Shown here one piece after another: positions 47,533-57,758 of a stretch of DNA of 64,000 bases. The notes below the pieces were generated by a model. The model made no database searches, was not told where the DNA came from, and saw only the letters and a list, made by a program, of their open reading frames with translations. The stretch's first letter is position 1. Every line of letters starts with the position of its first letter. The translations under genes and the position numbers were made by a program. The DNA is taken from positions 5,138,001 to 5,202,000 of the forward strand of contig NZ_CP036275.1 in assembly GCF_007747795.1 (NCBI RefSeq), written 5' to 3'. Source of the stretch: Maioricimonas rarisocia. GTDB lineage: Bacteria; Planctomycetota; Planctomycetia; Planctomycetales; Planctomycetaceae.

Positions 47533-50500
47533 ATGTCGACTCGCGAAGAACTGCTCTTTTATCGGGCGCTCCGCCTCGGTGCAGAAGAGCGTGAACCGTT
47601 TCTGGATGACGCCTGTGGGGAGAATCGTCAGCTGCGGCGGCGTCTCTCGCTGCTGCTCGAGGCGAACGACCAGCAGCAGACCCTTCTGGACCGCCCCGTC
47701 GCCGAGAACGTCCTGTGCGCGCCGCGGCCGGAAGAGGCCGTCGAGACGACGATCGGGGGGTACACGCTCAAGGAGCAGATCGGCGAGGGGACGTTCGGCG
47801 TCGTCTACGTCGCCGAACAGACGCGGCCGGTCCGACGTGCCGTCGCCCTCAAGCTCGTCAAACCGGGGATGGATTCCGCAGAGATTGTGGAGCGGTTCGA
47901 GGCGGAACGTCAGACACTCGCTCTGATGGAGCATCCGAACATCGCGCTGATCCTGGACGGGGGGACGACCGCCACGGGGCGGCCGTATTTCGTGATGGAA
48001 CTGGTCCGCGGCGTGCCGATGACCGAATACTGCGATCAGCACGCACTGAGTGTCCCGGAACGACTCCACCTGTTCCTCGACGTCTGCAGCGCCGTCGAAC
48101 ACGCCCACCAGAAAGGAGTGATTCACAGAGACCTGAAGCCGTCCAACATTCTGGTGACGACGCGGGACGGGGCCGCCGTCCCCAAAGTGATCGATTTCGG
48201 CGTCGCCAAGGTGATGGCTGCACACGTACTGGACGTCACCATCTCGACCCACTGTGCCCAGCTGATCGGCACACCGGCCTACATGAGCCCGGAGCAGGCC
48301 GAACTTTCGAATGTGGATGTCGACACGCGCAGTGACGTCTACTCACTGGGTGTTCTGCTCTACGAACTGCTGACCGGCGACACGCCGCACAGCCGCAGCG
48401 AACTGCGTGAGCTTCGATTCGACGAACTGCGACGCGTCATCCAGGAAGTTGAGCCATCGCCGCCCAGTCGCGTGCTGCGGAAGCAGCACGAGCAACTGGC
48501 CATCAGCGTCGCACGGCTGCGAAGCAGCGACGTCCATCACTTGCAGCGAATCTTCCGGGGAGAGCTGGACTGGATCGTCCTGAAAGCCCTGTCGAAGCAG
48601 CGGGATGCGCGGTATCAGTCCGCCGGGGCCCTCGCGGCCGATCTGCGGCGGCATCTGGCCGGACATGCGGTCGAGGCCGGACCTCCGTCGACGATGTATC
48701 TGCTCCGCAAGTTTGCACAGCGACACCGGCACATTTTGAGCACGGCGCTTGCGGTCGCGGTGATTCTTCTGGCGGCCACCGGCATCAGCCTCTGGCAGTC
48801 GATCCGGGCGACTCTGGCAGAGAAGGAGGCAGACCGGCACCGTCGGGAGGCAGTCAGCAATGCCATGCTCGCCAAATCACAGGCGGAGGAAGCACAGCGG
48901 CTGCTTTATGCCAGCGACATCCGTCTGGCAGCGGAAGCCTCGTCGCGGGAGGATATCACTCGAATGCGGGACCTGCTGGCGGCTCACATCCCGGAGGCAG
49001 GCGAGCCGGATCGTCGCGGATTCGCGTGGCACTACCTCTGGAAGCAGAATGCCGTCTCTTCCGAAGTTCTGGCGACATTCGAACATGCGCTGTACTTTGT
49101 CGCCCTTTCGACGGATGGAGCGTGGCTGGCCTGCTGCGGCGCGAGCGATGATGTCTCTCTGTTCGATGCACGGACACTTCAGCGACAGCGGACCATCGAC
49201 ACCGGCCAGGGCGAGGTGAACGGGCTGGCGTTTTCGCACGATTCGAGGTGGCTCGCCAGTACAGGCGACGACGGCTGTGTCGCGTTGTGGGACCTGCAGT
49301 CCGGAAAGGAAGTCCGCCGCATCAAGGCACACGCGAATCTGGCGTATCAATGCGCCTTCACTCCCGACGATTCGATCCTGGCAACGTGCGGCGATGAACC
49401 GACAATCCGACTGTGGGATCCCCGGACGGGCGAGTCGCTGGGGACGCTCGCAGGCACGACGGAAAAATTCGAGTGTCTGGCGATCTCGTCGGCCGGTTTG
49501 CTGGCAGCCGGCTCACGCGATCATACGGCAAGGATATGGCACCTTCCCGATCGCCAGCACATCCTGACCGACACGATTAAGCAGATTACGGGCATCGTGG
49601 GGGCGGTCACCTTTGACAGACGACAGCGGATTCTTGTGACCGGAACGGGGCGCGGGCTGCTTTCGGTTATCGAAGTCAACGGTGAAGTCGCGGTTCGCAT
49701 GCGTCGACCAATGCAGAACGGAATCTCGGCGGTCGCCGTCTCCGACGATGCCACATCGATCCTGGTTGGCGACGACGTCGGGCTGATCCACCAGCTTCCG
49801 GCAGGCCTGTCCGCATCGTGGATGCCGTCGAACGAAGAAACAGCCACCGTCGCGAGACGCTGGCAGGCTCACGACGGAGGTGTCGCATCGATCCGGAGTC
49901 TCCCGGAAGGACGAGGAATCGTCAGTTGTGGCAGCGATGGGCGTCTCGTCCGCTGGCGCCGGGAAACGGGGGGCCGGCTGATCCGGCCGCCAGCACGGGC
50001 GTCGCAACTCGACTTTGTCGGCCCGGACACCTTCGTTGCCGTTGACAACACGGTCCGGCTGCACGATGCCAGGACCGGTTCGACTCTTCGGGAAAGCGTG
50101 CCGAGCCCGTACCACTTCATCGCAGTGGCCGTCGCTCCGGGTGCCGGGAAGCTCTTCGCCGCGTCGAACTTCCGCGTTGTTTCCGCCAGCATCGACGACA
50201 TGCAGGTGCTGCGTGACCGGTATCAGTCGCAGAGCACGGAGGAGATTCGGGGTCTGGCCGCAGACGATGCCGGGACCCGCCTGGCCATGTTCATTTACGA
50301 CACGGCGGGCAAAGCCCATCAGCTCGCACTGCTCGACACGACCATAGACCGGATCACGCTGACCCGTCGTTGCAGCTCGATCAATGCCATGGCCTTCAGC
50401 CCCGACGGAAACACGCTGGCCTTCAGCCAGAATAATGACATCTGCCTCCTTAACGTCACCAGCGGTCAGATTGTGGGGCGGCTGGTCGGACATGGTGACT

Positions 50501-50853
50501 CGCTGCAGACGCTCGACTTCTCACCGGACGGCCAGCAGCTTGCCTCCGGATCGGATGATCGAACGATCCGCATCTGGGACGTCTCGGACGGCAGGCAGTT
50601 GTGGATGACGATCGCTCATGCCAACAGCGTCCGTTCGCTCGCTTTCTCCCCGGAAGGCCAGACGGTTGTCTCCGGCGGTGATGATTCGTTCCTGCGCCTC
50701 TGGAGATGGCGCACCGGGCGTATGCTGTGCGAACTGCCGACGGAACGGGCGAAGCTGCTTCAGGTCCGCTTTTCTCCGGACGGCCACCGCATCGCCACAC
50801 TCTCCGGCATGCATCGCATCTCGCTGTTTGACGGCACGCCGACCAAGCCCTGA
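47533..50853 (+). CDS. Membrane Ser/Thr kinase with WD40 propeller
   Basis: A 1106-residue protein. After a helical N-terminus of about 75 residues (EEREPFLDDACGENRQLRRRL..., typical of kinases that follow TIGR02999 sigma factors), the kinase domain (about 76-360) has GEGTFGVV, VALK, H198-R199-D200, DFG and SPEQ. One transmembrane helix lies near 399-420. A helical linker leads to WD40 repeats from about residue 510 to the end; clear blades include FSPDGNTLAF, FSPDGQQLASGSDDRTIRIWD and FSPEGQTVVSGGDDSFLRLW. Two seven-blade propellers fit the length. ATG 47533 chosen because upstream frame is not conserved-looking. Confidence 0.9.
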   Translation: MSTREELLFYRALRLGAEEREPFLDDACGENRQLRRRLSLLLEANDQQQTLLDRPVAENVLCAPRPEEAVETTIGGYTLKEQIGEGTFGVVYVAEQTRPVRRAVALKLVKPGMDSAEIVERFEAERQTLALMEHPNIALILDGGTTATGRPYFVMELVRGVPMTEYCDQHALSVPERLHLFLDVCSAVEHAHQKGVIHRDLKPSNILVTTRDGAAVPKVIDFGVAKVMAAHVLDVTISTHCAQLIGTPAYMSPEQAELSNVDVDTRSDVYSLGVLLYELLTGDTPHSRSELRELRFDELRRVIQEVEPSPPSRVLRKQHEQLAISVARLRSSDVHHLQRIFRGELDWIVLKALSKQRDARYQSAGALAADLRRHLAGHAVEAGPPSTMYLLRKFAQRHRHILSTALAVAVILLAATGISLWQSIRATLAEKEADRHRREAVSNAMLAKSQAEEAQRLLYASDIRLAAEASSREDITRMRDLLAAHIPEAGEPDRRGFAWHYLWKQNAVSSEVLATFEHALYFVALSTDGAWLACCGASDDVSLFDARTLQRQRTIDTGQGEVNGLAFSHDSRWLASTGDDGCVALWDLQSGKEVRRIKAHANLAYQCAFTPDDSILATCGDEPTIRLWDPRTGESLGTLAGTTEKFECLAISSAGLLAAGSRDHTARIWHLPDRQHILTDTIKQITGIVGAVTFDRRQRILVTGTGRGLLSVIEVNGEVAVRMRRPMQNGISAVAVSDDATSILVGDDVGLIHQLPAGLSASWMPSNEETATVARRWQAHDGGVASIRSLPEGRGIVSCGSDGRLVRWRRETGGRLIRPPARASQLDFVGPDTFVAVDNTVRLHDARTGSTLRESVPSPYHFIAVAVAPGAGKLFAASNFRVVSASIDDMQVLRDRYQSQSTEEIRGLAADDAGTRLAMFIYDTAGKAHQLALLDTTIDRITLTRRCSSINAMAFSPDGNTLAFSQNNDICLLNVTSGQIVGRLVGHGDSLQTLDFSPDGQQLASGSDDRTIRIWDVSDGRQLWMTIAHANSVRSLAFSPEGQTVVSGGDDSFLRLWRWRTGRMLCELPTERAKLLQVRFSPDGHRIATLSGMHRISLFDGTPTKP

Positions 50854-51116
50854 AGCGGTGCCGGTTTGCGCACGCAACTGGTGGCTCTGCCGCATTGCGT
50901 CTCTTTCTCGCGCGCACTCCCCTCTCAGAGATTCTCTCTTTTCTGCTGGACACTTTCTGCATCGATCTCGCATGAGTTTATGGTCGGTCGCGTGCGGAAC
51001 AGAATCCGCCGCGTCGGGACCCGTATGTGTCCCCCGCCTCCCACACGTGCATCGAAGCACACGGCCGGCTTGTCACACCTGATTGTCATCACGATCACTT
51101 CAGCCGCAGGAAACCC

Positions 51117-51572
51117 ATGCAGACATTGAATCGCTACGCTGGAATTACCGCTCTGGCACTGGCTCTCACGTTCGCAACCGCTTCGACCAGCCACGCCGGG
51201 AAAGGGGGGACCGACCGGCCCTTCAAAGGTCATGCCACCGGTGTGGCCACGTTCCTCTCACCGTTCGAAGCCATCATTGACTACACGGGCAAGGCCACGC
51301 ATCTGGGAAAGTTCACCCGCCGGGAATACCTGTTCATCAACGAGGACGGCTTCACGTTCCAGGGGACGATGACCTTCGTTGCAGCGAACGGCGACGAACT
51401 GGATCTCGACTTCGAAGGCATGTTCATCTCGCCGAACGATGCGATCGGCACGTACACGTTCACCGGCGGAACCGGGCGATTCGAGGACGCGACGGGAACC
51501 GCGACATTCGAGGCATACACGCCGGACTTCGTCGACGTCGACGTCACCTTCGAAGGGACGATCAGCTACTGA
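51117..51572 (+). CDS. Small secreted beta-barrel-like protein A
   Basis: A 151-residue exported protein. Signal peptide 1-27 (GITALALALTFATASTSHA). The mature part is beta-rich: HATGVATFLSP, TGKATHLGKFTRR, FVAANGDELDLDF, YTFTGGTGRFEDATGTATFEA and ends VDVTFEGTISY. I do not recognise a named family with certainty; the pattern of strands with GTGRF resembles small beta-barrels such as allene-oxide-cyclase-like folds. The next gene encodes a related protein. ATG 51117 follows AGGAAACC. Confidence 0.8.
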   Translation: MQTLNRYAGITALALALTFATASTSHAGKGGTDRPFKGHATGVATFLSPFEAIIDYTGKATHLGKFTRREYLFINEDGFTFQGTMTFVAANGDELDLDFEGMFISPNDAIGTYTFTGGTGRFEDATGTATFEAYTPDFVDVDVTFEGTISY

Positions 51573-51674
51573 CGCTTCGTTATTGAAGAGGCCCCTCGGC
51601 ACACCACCAACAGTCTGCCGGGCGCCTTCTCGTCACCTCGGAATCCATGATCCGCAAGAAGCCGGAGAGAACCG

Positions 51675-52220
51675 ATGAGCTTTCGTTCTGCAATGTCGGC
51701 GTTGACGCTCTGCGCCATTCTGGTCGTCTGCCAACCTGCCGATGCTCAGGTCGTCCCGTTCGAGACCAGCACAGAGGACGCGGCGTATTCCCCCTGTACG
51801 GCTCAGTACACGGGAACAGGAAAAGCCACGCACATGGGCAAGGTCTCGTTCGAAGGGATCGCGATCCCGATTCCCACGGATGATCCGCTCCTGTTCGACT
51901 GGATCGGGTTGTCTCACGAAGTGACGGCTGCCAACGGGGACACGATCGTCATGTCGGGAGGAGGAACGCTCGAGCTGATCCCGGTCGATCCGCTCGACCC
52001 GGCGACCGAGTTTACGGCGATCTGGAGCGGCACCTTCGAGGTCGTGGGAGGAACGGGACGGTTCGCGAACGTCGCCGGTGTGCCGGGAGAGCCGCTGATC
52101 GTCGAGGCCATCAACGATCCCTTCGTCTTCCCGCCCGACTGCGAGAGTGATCCGTTGTGGACGTTCTCGGCGACGATCGAAGGACCGATCGACCTGGGAC
52201 GGAAGAAGGGCAAGAAATAG
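51675..52220 (+). CDS. Small secreted beta-barrel-like protein B
   Basis: A 181-residue exported paralogue of the previous protein. Signal peptide 1-24 ([18 protein letters not shown]). It repeats the same elements: [43 protein letters not shown], ending WTFSATIEG and a basic RKKGKK tail. Shared segments with the neighbour at matching positions support an ancient duplication. Starts at ATG 51675 behind GGAGAGAACC. Function unknown. The DUF1559 gene follows after 71 bp. Confidence 0.8.
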   Translation: MSFRSAMSALTLCAILVVCQPADAQVVPFETSTEDAAYSPCTAQYTGTGKATHMGKVSFEGIAIPIPTDDPLLFDWIGLSHEVTAANGDTIVMSGGGTLELIPVDPLDPATEFTAIWSGTFEVVGGTGRFANVAGVPGEPLIVEAINDPFVFPPDCESDPLWTFSATIEGPIDLGRKKGKK

Positions 52221-52291
52221 CGCCGGATCCCGACCGCCATGAAGGCCGCCGCCACGGCGTCGACCTCCTCCTTTCACAGCGGAGCTGCGAT

Positions 52292-53404
52292 ATGCACTGG
52301 ACCACCGACCGGGACGTTTCGATGCCGAATATCAGCGGCAACCGCACAGTCAGCACGGCCACAATGGCGAGCGGTCCGATGAAGAGTTCGGGACGCTCTC
52401 CCCGCGTCATCGGCGCACGCGGCTTCACGCTCATCGAACTGCTGGTGGTCATCGCCATCATCGCGATTCTGGTGGCATTGCTGCTGCCCGCCGTTCAGGC
52501 CGCGCGCGAGGCGGCCCGTCGGTCCCAATGCAAGAACAACCTCAAGCAACTGGGGATCGCGCTGCACAATTATCACGACGTGCATCGTACGTTTCCGCCC
52601 GGTTATCGTTTCATTGCGGGGTCGACGACCGACACGATCGGCGGGCTGAACATCTCAATTCTGCCGTACATCGAGAAAGCGAGCATCAAGGATCGGATCG
52701 ACGTCAACACACCCTGGTTCCTGTTTCCCGCCGACATTGCCCGCACAACTGTGCCGGTGTTCGTGTGCCCGTCGGACACGGCTCCAAACCCGTACAACTA
52801 TCCGGCTCTCGGAGCACTCGGACTGCCGATCGGCGATACCGTGGGGATTGCTTCGTATGCCCACAGCGTCGGCTACGACGATGCGATCTGCTTCTCATCC
52901 GGCCTCGGTGCGAAGCCGAAGACGCAACACACCGGCGTGTTCTACGCCCACTCGAAGACGCAGTTCCGCGATCTGACGGACGGCTCCAGCCACACGTTTG
53001 CCATCGGTGAGGCCGCTTCGGGATTCGAAATGTGCCGCGGCGTCGGCTGTTCGACCCCTCTGGGCGTTCCGGCGGCACACTCCTGGCTCATCTCGGGAAC
53101 GAACAAGGAGCATTACTACGCGATCGGCATTCAGTACGGAGGTTCGCTGGCGAGCACGGTCGAACGGATCAACAAGCCGGTTGCCACCGACTCGAATTAC
53201 CAGTCGATCAGCGGTCCGTTCGATTGCCGGCCGAGCTGGAACGGCGGCCCCCACTGGGTGACCAACTTCCGCAGCTTCCATGAAGGAGGAGCGAGCTTCC
53301 TGTTCTGCGACGGCTCGGTCACGTTCCTCAGTGAGAACATCGACATGGATCTCTATCGGGCTCTGTCGACGGTTCGCGGCGGCGAAGTCGCCCAGCGACC
53401 GTAG
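52292..53404 (+). CDS. DUF1559 prepilin-like protein (H-X9-DG)
   Basis: A 370-residue pilin-like protein. Prepilin site [20 protein letters not shown] after an unusually long leader of about 45 residues, then [30 protein letters not shown]-terminal [12 protein letters not shown] motif present. The start at ATG 52292, with GGAG upstream, gives that long leader; later ATGs (52322, 52364, 52379) would give the shorter leader usual for the family, so the start is uncertain. Clear cleavage and +5 Glu. Lies between the beta-barrel pair and the kinase-AAA gene. Confidence 0.87.
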   Translation: MHWTTDRDVSMPNISGNRTVSTATMASGPMKSSGRSPRVIGARGFTLIELLVVIAIIAILVALLLPAVQAAREAARRSQCKNNLKQLGIALHNYHDVHRTFPPGYRFIAGSTTDTIGGLNISILPYIEKASIKDRIDVNTPWFLFPADIARTTVPVFVCPSDTAPNPYNYPALGALGLPIGDTVGIASYAHSVGYDDAICFSSGLGAKPKTQHTGVFYAHSKTQFRDLTDGSSHTFAIGEAASGFEMCRGVGCSTPLGVPAAHSWLISGTNKEHYYAIGIQYGGSLASTVERINKPVATDSNYQSISGPFDCRPSWNGGPHWVTNFRSFHEGGASFLFCDGSVTFLSENIDMDLYRALSTVRGGEVAQRP

Positions 53405-53460
53405 CAGGTCGTCGCAGCGAGACTGAAGAGAACGGAGAACAGGATCTTCCCGGTGCAGCT

Positions 53461-56400
53461 ATGAACAATCCGGCCGACGTCAACGACTTTGATGCCATCA
53501 AGTCTCTGTGTCGTGACTTTCGCCATCGCGTGAAGGCAGGCGACGCCCCGCACATCGAGGAGTATCTGCCCCGGGTTGGCGAGGCGGCCCGGCCGAACCT
53601 GTTTCAGAACCTGCTGAACCTGGAGGTCCAGTTTCGGAATCGACAGGGCGAGACTCCTTCTTCGAACGAGTACAGGCAGCGGTTTCCACAGTACGCGCGC
53701 GAGATCCGGCAGGCGTTCTTCGAGTCGACATTGATGTCGATGGACGCCCGCGTCGAGACGCCCGCCGACGTGCAGACGATTCAGTTCGGCATGCCGGCGA
53801 CTCGCACGCTGGGAGAGTACGAACTGCTGCGGGAACTGGGACGGGGCGGATTCGGCGTCGTCTACGAAGCTCGCCACCGACACCGCCACGACCGGGTCGC
53901 TCTCAAGACACTGCCGGTCGGGCTGGACGGTGCAGCCCCCGCCGAGAACCATGCCGAACGGCTGCATCGCTTCCGCCGCGAGTTCCGTTCACTCTCGGAC
54001 ATCAATCATCCCAACCTGGTGGGGATGCAATCTCTCGAAGTGGACGGCAACCAGTGGTTCTTCACGATGGACCTCGTCGAGGGAATCGATTTCCTCGAGT
54101 ACGTTCGTCCGGATGATGAGCTGAATGAGACGCGTCTGCGCAGCACGTTGGCACAGCTGGTCCAAGGCATCACCGCGCTGCATTCCCAGGGGATCGTGCA
54201 TCGCGACCTGAAGCCGGCAAACGTCATGGTCGACGGCGACGGCCACGTCGTAGTTCTCGACTTCGGTCTTGTGGCCGAACTGCAGCAGCGGACCGACCAG
54301 ACGATGTCGATGCAGTCCAGGCAGTTCGGCGGCACACCGCTGTTTGCAGCCCCCGAACAGTTCTCGGGAACACGGAGCATGGCGTCCGACTGGTATGCCG
54401 TCGGAGTGATGCTGTACCAGGCCCTGACAGGAGACCTGCCGTTTCGCGGGACCAATGTCGAGATTCTCGTCGCCAAGCAGCAGGAGGCGGCCCCCACGCT
54501 TACCGGACGCAATGGTGTGCCCGCCGATCTGGCCGGTCTGATTGATCGACTGCTCGAGAAGGAACCGGAGCGGCGGCCGAGCGGAGAGGCCATCGCGAAA
54601 TCACTCGGCATCCGCGTGGAGAGTGCCCGCACCGACTCGACCGACAGCAGTCTGCTCGCCTCTTCCGGCAGCTCCGACCTGTTTCTGATCGGTCGTGAAC
54701 CGCAACTGGCCGAGCTGGAGCACGCCCGACGCGACCTGCTGGAGCGCCGCGAACCGGTGGCCGTGTTCCTGCGTGGAAAGAGCGGCGAGGGAAAGACGTC
54801 GCTGGCAGAGGCGTTTCTGACTCCCCTGCGGCGCAGCCACGAAGTCCTCGTCCTTTCCGGCCGCTGTTACGATCGCGAGTCGGTTCCGTTCAAGGCGATC
54901 GACAGCGTCATTGACGCCCTGATGGCGTATCTGCGAGGCCGTTCCGCTGACGAACTGCAGCGGCTGCTGCCGGATGACATCCCACTGCTGGCGCATCTGT
55001 TTCCGGTGCTCTGTCGCGTCGAGGCGATCAATGACCGGGCGACGATGTCTGTCAGCGGTGGTATCGACAGCCGGCAGATCCGCTATCGGGCCTTCGCGGC
55101 TCTTCGCGATCTGCTGTCGACGATCGGTCAGTCCACACCGGTCGTGCTGTTCATCGACGATCTGCAATGGGGAGACGCGGACAGCGCCGAAGTGCTGCAC
55201 GGGCTGCTCCAGCCACCCGATCCTCCGGCAGTCATGCTGCTGGGCAGCTATCGCCGCGACGAGGCTGAAAACAGTCCCTTCCTGCAGCAGTGGGCAAGCC
55301 GTGACAGCAGCAACACCTCCGGTGCCCCGGTTCGTAACGTGGACGTGGGCCCACTGACGGAAGAGCAGTGTCTGGCATTTCTGACAACCCGGCTCGGGAC
55401 GTCCTGCGACTCCCTCGAAGCGCCGGCCCGCAGACTGTTTGCCGACTCGCAGGGAAACCCCTACTTCCTCGAACAGCTTCTGGAAGGATTCAATCCCGCG
55501 ACCGGAGAGTTCGAGCAGATCCCTTTGCAGGAAGTCATCGCCCGCAGGCTCACCCGGCTGCCAGCCGATGCAACCTCCCTGCTCGAAACCATCGCGGTCG
55601 GCGGCCAGGCGGTTTCGGTGGAAGAGGCGGCGGCCGTGTCCGGTCAGGAGGATCACGTTTATTCCACGCTGACCCACATGCGGAGCGAGCGGCTGGTTCG
55701 GCTGATCGGAACCAGCGAGCAGCAGCAGGTGGACACATACCACGACAAGATTCGTGAAACGATCCTCGCTGACCTCAATGACGAACATCGCCGACAGCTG
55801 CATCTCGAATTCGGCGAACGGATCGAAGGGAACGAAGGTTATGATGCCGAAGCCCTGCTGAGGGACCTCAGGCTGTCGGACACCCGCGATGCGCAGCAGC
55901 AGACGGGTGCGAGGATCTTTGACCTCGCGCATCACTTTCATGAAGCGAACGCCCCTCGTGCGTTTGCGTACCAGTTGCTCGCCGGCCAGGCCGCTCTGGC
56001 CAACTATGCCGCCGACGAAGCCATTAGCTACTTCGAACGTGCTCAACACTCCCTGCCGGACACGGCGGCACCCGATACACGCTTCTTCCTGTGGTATTCG
56101 ATGGGGCGATCCCAGTTCATCCGCCGAAAGGCTGCGGACGCGAGAGAACTTTTTGAGCGAGCCCTTGAAGCAGCCGCCACAGACATCGATCGGGCCCGTG
56201 CCTGGTGCGAGATCGGCGCTACCCACGCGCAAGCGTCACGCTACGAGGACGCCATCGCTGCCTTCGACGAATGCCTGGCTCTTCTGGGGCAGCCAAGACC
56301 GAAGTCTCAGATCAGGCAGTTGCTCTCGTTTTTCACAGACAGCCTGATCATCCTGCTGTCGCGGCCGAAGCAGGACTCACAATCCAGGTACAGCACCAGT

Positions 56401-57570
56401 GAGATCGAGAAGCATCGCCTGTACACGGTGGTGCTTACCACGATGGCAAAGGCGATGCTCGACAACCACTCGGCCGGAATGCTCTACAGCGCTGCTCGGG
56501 GATGCCGCGTAAGCTACAAGTCTGGCTCTGCCGGCGACAAACTCATTGACACAGGGCATCTCTCGCTGTCGTGGGGAACTCTGAGCATGCCTTTCGTCAC
56601 GCGCCGGCTGCTGCGCCGATGCACCGAGTTTGCCGTCGGCCTTCGCGACCCGGGCGTTCGAGGCAAGTATCTGATGCACATCGGTTGGGCCTACTATTTC
56701 ATCGGCGATCTGGACCGCGCCCGTTCGGTCGTCGAACCTGCCCTTCCGCTCCTGCGGCGCTCCGGCCTCGCCTACGAGTCCACCTACTGTCCGCACATGC
56801 TCCGGCACATTGCGTTCTTTACGCAGTCCGCCGGCGACGAACGACGCTATGGGCAGACTGTGCTGGATTCTGCGACGGCCATCGGAAACGCACAGCACGC
56901 GTGCTGGGGGACGTACGACGTGGCGGTCGCCGCGGCACGGGCCGGCCATCTCGAAGAGGCACGCGAATTCATGGGACGTGCCCTGGAGATGCTCTCCGGC
57001 GAGCGGTACTACATGACCGAGGCGATCCGCGGTGCGTCGCTGGGGTACGTTCTGCTTCAATGTTCGGACTATGACGGCGCACGGGAGCTGTCCGGGCCAG
57101 CATGGGAGATCTGCAAGCAGAAGATGAAGCTTCTCGACGTAACTGCCTTCGCCTTGCCCGTCCTGATCGAGAGCACGCTCGGACCGGAGTGGCACAAGGG
57201 GATCGACCGCTCGACGAAACGCTCCGTTCGCAAGCTCGCCTGGTGGGCACGCGCCATGTTTCGCTCGCTGCCGAATCATCAGCCGCACCTCCTGCGGATG
57301 CTGGGCCGCTACGACGCCGCCTGTGGCCGCACGAAGAAGGCACAGCGACGGTTTCGGCAATCGATCGATCTGGCGAAGAAGAAGGGGATGAGTTACCCCG
57401 CCGCGCGGGCCCTGCTGGACCTGGCTGCCGTGCAGGAGGAGGGCCGCGAAGAGAATCGCCGCGAAGCGGTCGAACTCCTGAAGGCGATGGAGTCGGTCAT
57501 TCCCCGTGCGGAAGCCTGGCAACTGGGCGAAAATCCGGACGAGGCGTGCGTCGCGCCGGAGGAGGCGTGA
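53461..57570 (+). CDS. Ser/Thr kinase-AAA ATPase-TPR signalling protein
   Basis: A 1369-residue cytoplasmic protein, no transmembrane helix. N-terminal helical region (about 1-115). Kinase (about 120-385): GRGGFGVV, VALK, H247-R248-D249, DFG, APEQ. AAA/STAND ATPase (about 410-760): Walker A G439-KSGEGKT-446 and Walker B VVLFIDDLQWGD. After a winged-helix-like region the C-terminal 550 residues are helical with TPR-like repeats (AFAYQLLAGQAALANYAADEAISYFERAQ). This is the planctomycete version of the MalT/COG3899 kinase-ATPase receptors. It probably gathers signals by ligand-driven oligomerisation. No regulator DNA-binding domain at the C-terminus was seen. Confidence 0.9.
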   Translation: MNNPADVNDFDAIKSLCRDFRHRVKAGDAPHIEEYLPRVGEAARPNLFQNLLNLEVQFRNRQGETPSSNEYRQRFPQYAREIRQAFFESTLMSMDARVETPADVQTIQFGMPATRTLGEYELLRELGRGGFGVVYEARHRHRHDRVALKTLPVGLDGAAPAENHAERLHRFRREFRSLSDINHPNLVGMQSLEVDGNQWFFTMDLVEGIDFLEYVRPDDELNETRLRSTLAQLVQGITALHSQGIVHRDLKPANVMVDGDGHVVVLDFGLVAELQQRTDQTMSMQSRQFGGTPLFAAPEQFSGTRSMASDWYAVGVMLYQALTGDLPFRGTNVEILVAKQQEAAPTLTGRNGVPADLAGLIDRLLEKEPERRPSGEAIAKSLGIRVESARTDSTDSSLLASSGSSDLFLIGREPQLAELEHARRDLLERREPVAVFLRGKSGEGKTSLAEAFLTPLRRSHEVLVLSGRCYDRESVPFKAIDSVIDALMAYLRGRSADELQRLLPDDIPLLAHLFPVLCRVEAINDRATMSVSGGIDSRQIRYRAFAALRDLLSTIGQSTPVVLFIDDLQWGDADSAEVLHGLLQPPDPPAVMLLGSYRRDEAENSPFLQQWASRDSSNTSGAPVRNVDVGPLTEEQCLAFLTTRLGTSCDSLEAPARRLFADSQGNPYFLEQLLEGFNPATGEFEQIPLQEVIARRLTRLPADATSLLETIAVGGQAVSVEEAAAVSGQEDHVYSTLTHMRSERLVRLIGTSEQQQVDTYHDKIRETILADLNDEHRRQLHLEFGERIEGNEGYDAEALLRDLRLSDTRDAQQQTGARIFDLAHHFHEANAPRAFAYQLLAGQAALANYAADEAISYFERAQHSLPDTAAPDTRFFLWYSMGRSQFIRRKAADARELFERALEAAATDIDRARAWCEIGATHAQASRYEDAIAAFDECLALLGQPRPKSQIRQLLSFFTDSLIILLSRPKQDSQSRYSTSEIEKHRLYTVVLTTMAKAMLDNHSAGMLYSAARGCRVSYKSGSAGDKLIDTGHLSLSWGTLSMPFVTRRLLRRCTEFAVGLRDPGVRGKYLMHIGWAYYFIGDLDRARSVVEPALPLLRRSGLAYESTYCPHMLRHIAFFTQSAGDERRYGQTVLDSATAIGNAQHACWGTYDVAVAAARAGHLEEAREFMGRALEMLSGERYYMTEAIRGASLGYVLLQCSDYDGARELSGPAWEICKQKMKLLDVTAFALPVLIESTLGPEWHKGIDRSTKRSVRKLAWWARAMFRSLPNHQPHLLRMLGRYDAACGRTKKAQRRFRQSIDLAKKKGMSYPAARALLDLAAVQEEGREENRREAVELLKAMESVIPRAEAWQLGENPDEACVAPEEA

Positions 57571-57678
57571 GCCGCTCGCGGTGGATTCACGGCCGCGCAG
57601 GCCTCTCGCGTCGAGAGATCGCAGTCCGCAGTTGACGGCCCCGAAGTGCGGACTGTCTAATAGATTCACACGATGCAC

Positions 57679-57758
57679 ACGTCGCCTCTCTCAGCGAATG
57701 TCCATTCGCGGCGACGGCATCACGGGCCAGATTCGGATGGGGCCGTCCGATGATCAGT
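57679..57758 (+). repeat. 80-bp dispersed repeat, copy A
   Basis: Nearly identical, in the same orientation, to 62216-62296: one base differs (GAATG versus GGATG) and one base is missing in the run after CGGAT. Both copies end in CCGTCCGATGATCAGT and are followed, 105-bp further on, by a TGCTGG/CCAGCA palindrome. The pair flanks the 4.5-kb segment with the broken genes and the low-GC module. Confidence 0.85.

Noticed and set aside
54601-56232. 543-codon open frame on the minus strand
   Set aside because: Antisense of the kinase-AAA gene, which has Walker motifs and kinase motifs; no support for a second gene.
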